Shown: positions 48,601 through 56,257 of the stretch, piece after piece
How positions within the stretch are numbered: position 1 is the first letter of the stretch
Layout of the letters: each line of letters opens with the position of its first letter
NCBI GenBank assembly: GCA_019429275.1
Contig: JAHYJC010000001.1
Span: 105,314 to 169,313, forward strand
Reading direction: 5' to 3'
DNA: 64,000 nucleotides
Source of the DNA: Lentimicrobium sp.
GTDB lineage: Bacteria > Bacteroidota > Bacteroidia > Bacteroidales > Lentimicrobiaceae
Notes under the pieces: generated by a model
Seen by the model: the letters and a program-made list of their open reading frames with translations, nothing else
Database searches by the model: none
Told to the model about the DNA's origin: nothing
Made by a program: the position numbers and the translations under genes

Positions 48601-51600
48601 CTGATGCGGCAGGACAAGTTAGATCAGGTACCACAACATCGGTATAGCTCAAATTAACAACCGGACTACAATTGTCGGTAGCTGTTGCCTGTCCGGTAAC
48701 CGAAGGATCGGTTCCCTGATGGCAGGAAACGATTATGTTGGCTATGTTGGTGACATTGGTAAAATCAGGTGCAATGTTGTCGGATATAGTGATAAGCTGA
48801 GTGCAGGTAGTTGTATTGTTGTTTGCATCGGTCAAAGTCCATGTACGGGTAACGGAGCCTGTGCCCGGGCAATCACCGGGTACAAACGGTCCATCGCTGT
48901 AGGTTGGATTTAACTCTGATTGGGGTGTACAGTTATCAAATTTAACAGTAACATTGCCGGTAACACCCACACCAATATCATATGTACATGATGAACTTAG
49001 ATTTACAGTAACAGGATCGGGGCAGGTAAATGTTGGTGGTGTATTGTCAATGACTATAACATTGAATGTACAGGTCGCTGTGTTTCCTGAACCATCTGTG
49101 GCAATGTAAGTAACCAGCGTAGTTCCCACCGGGAAAACTGATCCGGGGATATGAGATCTTGTCCAGGTAACGCCTCCACCGCAATTGTCGTTAGCGGTAG
49201 GTTCGGTCCAGGTAGCCACCTGCGAGCAGGTTGTACTTCCGGCACCGGTGTAAACCGTTACATCAGTAGGACAAAATGTTATTGTCGGATTCTCGTCATC
49301 TTCAACATTTATGGTTATTGTACAACTTGCTGTTTGCCCGTTGCCTGACTGCCAATTGGCAGCGGTAACTGTCCAGGTCACTGTTGTCACGCCAGACAGG
49401 AACAATGCACCTGCCAGGGTTGGTTGGCTGTTGAATGAATTGCTGAGGGTAGCACCCGGACAGTTGTCACCCCAGGATTCAGGGTCAAACTCAGTTCCGA
49501 TTGCCGTATAATTGCACACACCTGTATTTGCGGTGCGGTTTTGTGGGCTTGGTTTGCAGGTTATGGAAGGCGGGGTAACATCGCCAACTTTTACTTCTGC
49601 TGTAGTCTCATAATTACAACCATTGGCAGTTGCAGTAATGGTAAAGATGGTGGTTTGCAGGGTTGCAGGCTGACTGCTTGTCAGGGTTCCGCTTATAGAA
49701 TTTGAGGTTCCACTGGCCGGAATACCGGTAAGGATGACCGTGTTGTCTCTGGTCCAGTTATAAGTGGTACCTGAAACACTTTCAGTGAAATCAATTTCCT
49801 GAATGGGGCTGCCCGAGCAGATGGGGCCTTGTGTATCAGGCACTACTGTAATAACAGGTATCGGATTTACAGTTACATTGTAGGCGGTTGATGATCCCGG
49901 ACAGCCGTAGGAATTTATGTAGGAAACGTTCACGGTCTGCGCACCCGGCGTTGTCCAGGTAACGGTTATCTGATTGCTTCCCTGTCCGGCTGTGATGTTG
50001 CCACCGGTTACCGACCAGTTGTAATAGCTCATGCTGGTTTCGGTTGAATAAACATTACCGGTTGAATTCTGGCAGACAGTCGCAGGCCCGGAAATTGAAG
50101 GGTTATTGACAGGATTTACAGTTACGTCGGCTACCGCTGTATTGTAGCACCCTTCGTACCCTACAACTTTAATAGCGTACCTGACAACTGCAGGTGAACC
50201 GGAGTTATTGATCAGGGTTTCACTGATCGGGCTGCCGGTACCGTTTGGATTAAACGTTACTCCGGAGCCTGATATTAAAGATGCTTCCCAACTGATGGCC
50301 GGGCTCAGGACATTACTGCTTATGGTAATATTTGTAGTTCCACCCGAACAGATGGTTTGTGCCGTGGTATTCAGATTGATGATTACCTCAATCGTAACCT
50401 GGACAAAGACTGTGTTGGTTCTCGAACATCCTGCAGGTGTTGTCTCAGTCAGGGTATAATAAGTATCTACTTCAGGCGATATAAATGGATCGGAAACGTT
50501 GAGGTCCATTTCAGGATCAGGTGGAACAGCCGTCCATAAATATGTATTTTCAGGTACCCTCGGGCCCCCGATCTGGACAGTGCCTCCTAGACAAACGTCA
50601 CCATCAGGACCGGTAATTGCAGCAGGAAGTGGATTGACGGTAACCGATAACGTGCTGGCCGGTCCGTTGCCACAGGAGTTTTGCGGGGTTACCTGTACTG
50701 TACCGGAGGTCAATCCGGCTGTAATTTCAATTGAAGTCGTACCCTGACCAGAGTTTATTGTCCAGTCGCCCGGTACAGTCCATAAGTAATTGGTTGCACC
50801 TGTAACTGCAGAAATACTGTAAGTCTGAACCGATGCTTCGCAGATATCATTGTCACCTGTTATGACTCCGGCAGCGGCGGGAAGCAAGTCAACAGTAAGA
50901 GGAAGGCTGCTTGCGGGGCCGGGTCCGCAAAGGTTTGACGGAGTCATGCTTACCGTTCCTGAAGTCTGGCCAACGGTTACATTTATGCTTGCTGTTTCCT
51001 GTCCTGAATTGATGCTCCAATCTGCCGGTACCGACCAGGTGTAAGTAACCCCGGCTGGTGGTGCTGCGGCCACAGAGAAGTTGTAGGTACCTGCCTCACA
51101 AACATTGGTAATCTCCGGGGTGATTGTCCCTGCCGAAACCGGCGTTGTGGAGACCGTTACGGCAAGGGTTGAAACTGCGCTGGTTCCACAATAATTTTGT
51201 GCAGAAACTGTGATATTTCCATTCTGGCCCGGAGTTCCGGTAGTGACAGTAATGTTGTTTGTGCCACCTCCAGCTGTGATGTTCCAGCCGGTTGGTACAG
51301 TCCAGTTGTAGGAAGTAGCATTGGGAACTGCAACCACACTATATATCTTTCCTGTCTGCTGATTACAATAATTAACAGTGCCTGAAATTGTACCCGGGGT
51401 GGCTGGTGTGCCGGGTCCAACGGTTACAGCAAGAGTGCTGGCAGCACTGGTCCCGCATGAGTTTCCGGCGGTTACTGAAATGTTCCCACCCTGACCAGTG
51501 TTGCCCGTGGTAACTGTAATTGAGTTGGTGCCTGCTCCTCCTGTAATTGTCCAACCCGTGGGAACTATCCAGGTATAAGTAGTTGCATTGGCAACTGCAG

Positions 51601-54256
51601 CAATGCTGTATATCTGATTTGTCAGATTGGGACATTGAGCAGCATTTCCGGTAATTGCACCCGGTGTGGCCGGAATGCCTGGATTAACTGTTACGTTAAG
51701 GTTGCTGGGAATGCTGTTACCACAAACGTTTCCTGCTGTTACTGATATGGTTCCACCGGTTGCACCTGTCGTTGCCAGAATTGCATTTGTGCCTTGTCCG
51801 GAAGTGATGGTCCATCCTGATGGAACAGTCCAGGTGTAATTGGTTGCATTGGCCACAGCTGATATGCTGTATGACTGATTGGTAAGAAAAGGACATTGAA
51901 TTGGTACACCGCTGATAGCGCCAGGGTTTGAAACCGGAGGCCTGACAACAACCTGAACGGATGCGCAGGTTGATGGTGTACAAGGAGAATTTTCCCAGCG
52001 GGCGAAGTAGGTAGTGGTAACCGTTGGTGGTACAATTGAAAGTGGTGTTCCTGCTCCAACCAGAATACTTCCGCAAGCCCCCCTGTACCAGCGAAGGGTA
52101 CCGCCTGAACCACCGGACGCGGTGAGTGTAATATTTGTTGTATAATTATTACAGATTTCAGTTTGACTTGCCTGGGCTTCAACAGGAGCAACAGGATTGG
52201 CTCTGATCGTAACAGTAATCGGATAACTTATACTGTTACAGTTAGTGGTTGAATTTGTAACAATTAATGTTGCGTTATAATTACCAGGTGCAGCAGCAGC
52301 CGGCACAGTTATTAATATTGGGCTGCCGCTTAAATTTTGATTTACAACATCCACAAATCCCTGCCCTTCGGCTGTTGGGTTGAAGTCAATGCTGTATTTA
52401 TCCGGAGACCCCTGGGTTGTAGAAGCATTATAAGGTAAACTGGCACTTGTGGTACCTTCACAAATAGGCTGAATTGAACCAAGGGCAATGGTAATGGCGG
52501 GATGAATAACTACGCTGCCTGTCATATCCGTAGTACAGGTACATTGATTTATGGTTGCCCTGACTGTATATATCCCAGCAACAGAATAAGTTCCGAAGGA
52601 CAATGAACCACCTGTTCCGTTCATGGATGCTATCAGAAATCCATCACGAATTAACTGATAAGTAATTCCTGTTTCTGATCCAGAAAGTCCAATGCTTATT
52701 GCAGTTCCATAGCAATGATTTCCAGCTGGTGTAATGGCGAAAACCTGGCTGATATAGGTAATTCTGATTTGTCCACCAGCTCCGCTACCTCCGGTAAAAG
52801 TACCTGCGCCTGTTCCTTTATGACCGCCACTACCTGCACCTCCCAAAGTATTTCCAAAATTACCATTGCTTTCAACATTAACACCATCTCCACCTTTTCC
52901 ACCTCCTACATTGCCACCGGCTCCACCAACAGAGTTGGATGCATTATATCCGGGTTCATTAGATCCTGCGCCACCACCACCGCCACCTGAAATTGTAGCT
53001 CCATTGGCACCATTACCACCAGCCCATGTAAAATCTCCTGTTGATGCAGTTCCACCAGGGCCAGCTGTTACACTATTCGGAGATGCTCCACTTCCTCCTG
53101 CCGCAACCACAACATTAGCACCAAATATTGAATTTCCACCAGCTGTATTTGCCCCGCCACCAGAGCCAACAACTACAGCATAATTAGTGCTTGGGGCCAC
53201 GGCCACTGAACTTCTGGCATATCCACCGCCACCGCCACCGCCACCACGTGTACTATTGGTTGTAACTGTACTTCCACCTCCGCCACCAGCCCAGGCTTCA
53301 ACCTTGATACAGGTAACATTTGCCAAAGAGGTCCAGGTAAAAGTTCCCGGTCCATATGTATCGCCCGCCATTATCCCCCTTTCTCCACCGTCAGAAATTA
53401 CCAGGGTATCCTGCGGAGTCACTGCTGCCAGGGCTTCGGGAGTTTCAGCCTGAGGTTCAACTTCGGCAAGCTCAATGGTTTCGGGATTAATTTCTTCAAC
53501 CACAGGCAATTCAGGTTCGGTTTCTTCCGGGGCATCTGCCAGCAGGTTTTTGCCAAAGGCCAGCGCATCGAAAGTAACATTGCGGTTGTGGAAACTTACG
53601 GCATAATCGACCGAGCTCCAGCCGTAAATGCGAATGCTCAGGGTTTGCGGATAGCTTACCCGCAGGCTGGTTTTTACCGGCAGATTGCGCGGCTCGTGTG
53701 TGGCAATGTAGATGGTGTGGCCGATCTGTGACTTCTGGGAGCGGAAGCCATCGTAGGAGTATTGCACTGAGGTGCGCATGTTTACACGGCTCAGGCTGAC
53801 TTCAAAATTCAGCTGGTTGATGACCATGCTGGTACCGGGAGCCGGAGTGATGGTGTATTCGTAATAGGCTTCGGGGTCAAGGTTGTCGGTGTTCCAACCA
53901 TTGGCAACAGCGCCAAATGAGGGCGTGAAGTAGAGGGAGTCAACTTCTCTGCCGGCGCTGAACCCCAGAGAGGCAATGGCGTTGGGAATGGCAACGGTTT
54001 GGGGAGAAGTGAGGGGCCATTGCAGTTTTATACTTTGTTGTGCGCTGATATTCAGCGATATAGATAAAATCCCTAATACAATAAGGAACGTGGCGCGCGC
54101 GCGTACAATAATGCGAGAAAATGGGAGAATAAGCGCATGTAAACCACTCAAACACAAAAGCACGAAAGCGGCAACTCCCAAAGGAATAAACCTGCTTTGT
54201 GCTGATGATTTCAGCTGCCCCTTATGGGCTATGTTACAATTGCCGGTTGCCTCCAA
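42608..54256 (-). CDS. Giant glycine-rich/PKD/HYR surface protein, 3882 residues
   Basis: One uninterrupted frame of 11.6 kb. Order: hydrophobic N-terminus with a signal-like segment ending near SLNISAQ (residue 73); beta domain (74-235); acidic Pro/Glu linker (240-280); glycine-rich domain (about 300-500); about nine PKD/Ig-like modules (to about 1555, CxxxxxYSISAVANATxYTWTVP type); about 22 HYR modules (to 3850), interrupted by a Cys-rich insert (about 2000-2290). It ends ISRNILIRPRPEIIKQY with no sorting domain visible. The start is uncertain: TTG at 54256, or GTG/TTG codons about 30 residues later; no ATG fits. It is presumably a surface adhesin or filament. Confidence 0.88.
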   Translation of the reverse strand: MEATGNCNIAHKGQLKSSAQSRFIPLGVAAFVLLCLSGLHALILPFSRIIVRARATFLIVLGILSISLNISAQQSIKLQWPLTSPQTVAIPNAIASLGFSAGREVDSLYFTPSFGAVANGWNTDNLDPEAYYEYTITPAPGTSMVINQLNFEVSLSRVNMRTSVQYSYDGFRSQKSQIGHTIYIATHEPRNLPVKTSLRVSYPQTLSIRIYGWSSVDYAVSFHNRNVTFDALAFGKNLLADAPEETEPELPVVEEINPETIELAEVEPQAETPEALAAVTPQDTLVISDGGERGIMAGDTYGPGTFTWTSLANVTCIKVEAWAGGGGGSTVTTNSTRGGGGGGGGYARSSVAVAPSTNYAVVVGSGGGANTAGGNSIFGANVVVAAGGSGASPNSVTAGPGGTASTGDFTWAGGNGANGATISGGGGGGAGSNEPGYNASNSVGGAGGNVGGGKGGDGVNVESNGNFGNTLGGAGSGGHKGTGAGTFTGGSGAGGQIRITYISQVFAITPAGNHCYGTAISIGLSGSETGITYQLIRDGFLIASMNGTGGSLSFGTYSVAGIYTVRATINQCTCTTDMTGSVVIHPAITIALGSIQPICEGTTSASLPYNASTTQGSPDKYSIDFNPTAEGQGFVDVVNQNLSGSPILITVPAAAAPGNYNATLIVTNSTTNCNSISYPITVTIRANPVAPVEAQASQTEICNNYTTNITLTASGGSGGTLRWYRGACGSILVGAGTPLSIVPPTVTTTYFARWENSPCTPSTCASVQVVVRPPVSNPGAISGVPIQCPFLTNQSYSISAVANATNYTWTVPSGWTITSGQGTNAILATTGATGGTISVTAGNVCGNSIPSNLNVTVNPGIPATPGAITGNAAQCPNLTNQIYSIAAVANATTYTWIVPTGWTITGGAGTNSITVTTGNTGQGGNISVTAGNSCGTSAASTLAVTVGPGTPATPGTISGTVNYCNQQTGKIYSVVAVPNATSYNWTVPTGWNITAGGGTNNITVTTGTPGQNGNITVSAQNYCGTSAVSTLAVTVSTTPVSAGTITPEITNVCEAGTYNFSVAAAPPAGVTYTWSVPADWSINSGQETASINVTVGQTSGTVSMTPSNLCGPGPASSLPLTVDLLPAAAGVITGDNDICEASVQTYSISAVTGATNYLWTVPGDWTINSGQGTTSIEITAGLTSGTVQVTPQNSCGNGPASTLSVTVNPLPAAITGPDGDVCLGGTVQIGGPRVPENTYLWTAVPPDPEMDLNVSDPFISPEVDTYYTLTETTPAGCSRTNTVFVQVTIEVIINLNTTAQTICSGGTTNITISSNVLSPAISWEASLISGSGVTFNPNGTGSPISETLINNSGSPAVVRYAIKVVGYEGCYNTAVADVTVNPVNNPSISGPATVCQNSTGNVYSTETSMSYYNWSVTGGNITAGQGSNQITVTWTTPGAQTVNVSYINSYGCPGSSTAYNVTVNPIPVITVVPDTQGPICSGSPIQEIDFTESVSGTTYNWTRDNTVILTGIPASGTSNSISGTLTSSQPATLQTTIFTITATANGCNYETTAEVKVGDVTPPSITCKPSPQNRTANTGVCNYTAIGTEFDPESWGDNCPGATLSNSFNSQPTLAGALFLSGVTTVTWTVTAANWQSGNGQTASCTITINVEDDENPTITFCPTDVTVYTGAGSTTCSQVATWTEPTANDNCGGGVTWTRSHIPGSVFPVGTTLVTYIATDGSGNTATCTFNVIVIDNTPPTFTCPDPVTVNLSSSCTYDIGVGVTGNVTVKFDNCTPQSELNPTYSDGPFVPGDCPGTGSVTRTWTLTDANNNTTTCTQLITISDNIAPDFTNVTNIANIIVSCHQGTDPSVTGQATATDNCSPVVNLSYTDVVVPDLTCPAASVITRTWTATDCIGNAATRVQTITVRDNVPPVVTNPGHMVVACPSDIPDPDPNTVEAYDLCGNVTITFESEVAQFPPAIPGYCPDYVIRTYKVMDECGNITMVQQSIDVIDPLDPACDCQECLTQYSHYDIDFSGQPSGDTTIYGVSRLDYCCHAQHPTKCVSFSIYLDEGSVGLQIWVSGGFQKTDWKVDCENVEISNDGIVCLPGGTYYLFTYCKPGANENNDFRFTALAGILLGGDVEARVNCNSQLSVNTSATSATWNSVYPGTPGQYNSYLSCTDCLNPIFTPGPGSPATIIYEVCGVIPDQPCVGFGGAICDQVTVHVRDEIHVEFNVDPGAFCQGLIPEIIATITPSGTTYILEWYDAQGGTGNIVGTGYNFTPPAAGNYSLVVHDTDEGIPCSTLIYDFFVAPDNTPPNVFPPEAPLQLECNDPQNAQLIIDWLATAYAEDDHNVIIRFEHDFTSITQSCNSVLTVTFTAEDECNNIGTGTAIIRINDTQIPTWNTAGGALDRTVECSDAAALAAAQALAPNATDLCDPTTLVITKTSGAFVPGSCPQAGTYTNRWTATDLCGNVSAIYEQIITITDITAPVWTTTAGSLNRTVDCNDAAALAAAQALVPAATDNCDATLVPVKTSGDFVPGDPCANAGTYTNTFVVTDDCGNASTVFTQIITLTDLIGPVLDQPAIDLTVECDGTGNTAELNAWLNNNGGAIANDACGDVTWTHNFTSLSDDCGATGAATVIFTATDACDNFVTTEATFTIADTQSPSITCPADVTAQINTVNCTVDNVDLGTPVTDDDCSDVTVTNDAPAEFPAGVTIVTWTATDACGNSATCQQTVTVEDLIPPTVDCPVDVSVNADPGLCSANVTVPAPNVTDPCPYTMTNDYTGNDNASGVYPVGTTTVIWTITGISGVSETCTQYVTVTDNQAPTINCPDNQVFTATPPDCELIISTIPDPVLTDNCDVADLILTWEALGATPENGTGSVNGTVFPVGVTTVAYTVTDLAGLTATCQFTVTVSSDIPPTITNCPPHMTVNNDPGSCSANITVPEPYIEDPCNEIVSVTNDFNGTGNASGVYPVGLTIVVWSIEDFLGNVDTCQQRIRVVDAELPTIICPDNIYAIATPPLCEVPDFELTAPVYNDNCSEYILSWIMEMDGSVIDSGNGELLEYTFSVGTTTITYTITDAAGNSDDCSFNVVINNEVPPLIINCPEDITENAALGHCNLEITVPGPDIDDPCFEIVSVEHDSPYGISSEDASGVYPVGVWTITWTITDEWGETDECEQIITIIDNQAPVLICPENVEQEILNGGCELSDVIIPDPEISDNCEVITLTWEMTGATTGNSPSTGINFVSGETFSVGVTYVTYTATDEAGHTVNCTFWVWMKNLDAPQFSATCPSDPDPVPANENCEAYVTVPAPVIDNPCNELYTVENDSPYADDDASGIYPVGTTEINWIITDASGNITNCVQTITVTDDENPSIICPENVEQEILNGGCELSDVIIPDPELNDNCEVTALTWEMSGATIGSSPLTGMNYVSGETFSVGITYVTYTAYDAAGNSATCEFEVWIKSLNAPEFQANCPADMTVYTTADRCDADVIVTRPEIINPCDELYTMTCASPYGDDPDGIYPVGTTTITWTITDASGIVTVCEQDITVIDDIDPTLDCPDPITVNADLNQNYASNVTVPEPYRWDACNIEHLSYVSSDPTPLSSPLTGIYIFPSPYTFNVGTTTITYTATDFNGNVSTCEFTVTVLSKPEITCPGNFEVDTDPGLCSATLDPGYPTLIEGAEPITWTYSITNEAGVEIGSGTCTTATLPTCLGLFTFPVGVNTIVWNATNISGFDECIQTITVTDNEAPTFTAPGPFDFCVINIISAQYDGQPEPAADIIPINPADGNPRRPDWYLVASGSTELDLTDVLDNCCELDDIDIEWTITFDPITGYPPISGSGQPSLSTPIQLWGTHTNVEVNHTITYTVTDCNGNEAAVISRNILIRPRPEIIKQY
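43260..46080 (-). repeat. Alternating HYR module pairs (about 165 residues per pair)
   Basis: From about residue 2725 onward, HYR modules alternate between type A (CSANVTVPxPxxxxPC, ASGxYPVGxTxxxW) and type B (CELxxxxIPDPxxxDNC, LTWEMxGAT, TFxVGxTxVxYT). The pair recurs about five times, which points to amplification of a two-module unit. Confidence 0.75.
52750..53360 (-). other. Glycine-rich domain of the giant protein
   Basis: Encodes KVEAWAGGGGGS, a run of eight glycines (53223-53246 region) and many GGAGG/GGGKGG segments ending in GGQIRITYIS. It matches the glycine-rich domain found in some phage tail and Bacteroidota surface proteins. Confidence 0.7.
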
Positions 54257-55327
54257 GCGTTTTCATTTTCCGGCTGCCTTGCACTGCCCTGGCGTTGCGG
54301 CCCTGGCAGTAAACTTTGTTTGACAAGTAACTGGTCTGCTGATCTCCTTTTCCGGTTGTTTCTCCCAAACCAACCGGGCGGTGTTATCGGCAGTTATCCA
54401 GCCTGATTCAGTAAAAAGTCATTCAATGCAGTCATTGTTTGTTATAAAATTCAATGGTGGCCATTAATGCCACAGGATTTATACTGGAATTCAAATAATA
54501 ATTTTTCGGAAAAAGAGGGAAGGAATTACCAACGCTTTGCAGGTAAACCTCATAAGCCGGAGGATTTGCTGCACCACCTGAAACAATCAAAGGAATTGCA
54601 TCAGTAAATGATGAACTCCTATGCAGGTTAATAAAAGGTAGCGGGTAATTTTTTTCCATATTTCTGATTTTCGGTTTTTTTAAGAAAAGCTGCAAATCAA
54701 TTGTGCCTTTGATAAAATTGCCTTCAATATTTTAATTTTCACTCAATAGAAAATGAACTGTTTCTTCAATTTTTAAAATTATATACCATGAACTTTTAAA
54801 ATCTGCTTGTTTTTTTAGAAAGCATCACGTGTATATCTTTGTTTTCGGGAAAAGTAATCTGATTTCACCCTGAAATTGATAAAATAATTGCTCACTTTTA
54901 AAAAAAACAATATCAAAGGAACTAAAGAAATATACTTCATTTAGAATATTATTAAGAATATTTGAAAATTCAGCATATTTCAGATTAAATCAATTTATTT
55001 ACAAATGATCTGATAATTTAAATTAATCTTGTCATAAAACTATAGCAATCAATTATATATAAAGATTAATTATTTTACAGATCAGTTGTAAATATTTATT
55101 ACAGATCAATTTTTAAATTCATCTGACCTTTAAAAATTGACAAATCAAATGTAGGCAAATAAGTCACAAATAGCAATAGGTATTTAAACCCAAATTTATC
55201 CACTTATTTTTGTTCATAAGTATGTCCTATGCGTATTTATACCTATTTTGCGTTTCGGGGAGAACAAACCTGACAATCCTGTTGTATTTTTACACTTTGA
55301 AAATCGGATATTTAAAATATCATATCT
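54257..55327. other. AT-rich region upstream of the giant gene
   Basis: About 1.07 kb. The part from 54,700 to 55,320 is strongly AT-rich, with several GATC-containing repeats such as ACAGATCAGTTGTAAAT and ACAGATCAATTTTT near 55078-55110. It probably contains the promoter and control region of the giant gene, although no clear TAnnTTTG box was found. One small minus-strand frame is listed separately. Confidence 0.5.
54432..54659 (-). CDS. Possible small protein of unknown function
   Basis: A 75-residue frame from the ATG at 54659 (longer from 54695). Sequence such as LPFINLHRSSSFTDAIPLIVSGGAANPPAYEVYL has ordinary protein composition and no overlapping gene on the other strand, but there is no recognisable domain, promoter or ribosome-binding site. 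It could be a real small gene or a gene fragment. Confidence 0.3.
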   Translation of the reverse strand: MEKNYPLPFINLHRSSSFTDAIPLIVSGGAANPPAYEVYLQSVGNSFPLFPKNYYLNSSINPVALMATIEFYNKQ

Positions 55328-55609
55328 ATGAAAAATACAATTATACACAGCGGCAATAAGTTTGTGTTAAATCAGGATGGAGAGGAATCCTATCTCAAGT
55401 ACAGACAAATGGGGCAAATCGTGGATTTTTACAGCACGTTTGTGCCCACACCTTTGAAAGGCCAGGGAATAGGAGCTGATCTGATTCTTCATGCGATTCA
55501 TTATGCGGTGGTAAATGGCCTGAGGGTTAAACCTTCCTGTCCGGCAGTGGTCCGTTTTCTTGAGCTTAACCGCGAATGGCAGTACCTCACCGTTTACAGC
55601 CTGAACTAA
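55328..55609 (+). CDS. Small GNAT-like N-acetyltransferase (YjdJ type)
   Basis: A 93-residue protein matching the minimal GNAT fold of the YjdJ/GCN5-related group: FVLNQDGEESYLKYRQMGQIVDFYSTFVP, then the acetyl-CoA loop LKGQGIGADLILHAIHYAVVNGLRVKPSCPAVVRFL. Members of this small group are widespread and poorly characterised; the substrate is unknown. It stands alone between the AT-rich region and the first palindrome island. Confidence 0.85.
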   Translation: MKNTIIHSGNKFVLNQDGEESYLKYRQMGQIVDFYSTFVPTPLKGQGIGADLILHAIHYAVVNGLRVKPSCPAVVRFLELNREWQYLTVYSLN

Positions 55610-55713
55610 CAAAAACTACCCCATCTTTGCTAATACAACTGCATTGGCAGTGCCCCATTCAAGTCCCACACCCTGAAAGTTGGCTTTTGGGATGCTTGCT
55701 TATTTTACTCTCA

Positions 55714-56242
55714 GTTGGCGCGCGTTTGTAATCCTTGCCAACAGTACCCCTATTGGCGCGGATTTGTAATCCTTGCCAACAGCACCCCCGCTCCCGCGCG
55801 ATTGCATCGCGTGGTAAATATTAAACTGTTAAATTCCTAAATTTGATCCACGCTTCAGCTAAGCGGAATTTGCAATTCCGCTTCTGAAGATAATTTATAA
55901 TCTTATGTGAACAGGATATTATCGGGCCGGAATCGCATATTCCGCCGCTCCCGCGCGATTGCATCGCATGGCAAATATTAAACTGTTAAATTCCTAAATT
56001 TGATCCACGCTCCCGCGCGATTGCATCGCGTGGTAAATATTAAACTCCAGTTGGCGCGCGTTTCCTAACGCGTGCCCCCTATTGGCCCCGCTCCCGCGCG
56101 ATTGCATCGCGTGGTAAATACTATACTATTAAATTACTAAATTTATGTAATGGTGCCACACGATACAATCGTGCGGCAGCGAAGGGATTTTAGAAAATAT
56201 TATTGAGGTTAAGAGATGCTCCCGCGCGATTGCATCGCGTGG
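55714..56242. repeat. Palindromic repeat island A
   Basis: Four hairpin families. (1) CTCCCGCGCGATTGCATCGCGTGG plus an AT-rich tail: copies at 55791-55849, 55948-56007, 56010-56046, 56091-56144, 56219-56242. (2) CACGAT-ACA-ATCGTG with tail: 56154-56218. (3) GCGGAATT-TGC-AATTCCGC with tail: 55862-55925, and a variant GGAAT...ATTCC near 55928-55945. (4) TTGGCGCGGATTTGTAATCC...CCAAC: 55714-55747, 55753-55786, and a decayed copy at 56051-56085. Such families resemble REP elements mobilised by REP-associated transposases; no transposase gene is present here. Confidence 0.85.
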
Positions 56243-56257
56243 GGGTGTAAGCTAACC

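Noticed and set aside
55190..55210. TTATCCACT resembling a DnaA box in AT-rich DNA, considered as an origin
   Set aside because: A single imperfect match, no cluster of boxes and no dnaA, dnaN or gyrase genes nearby.
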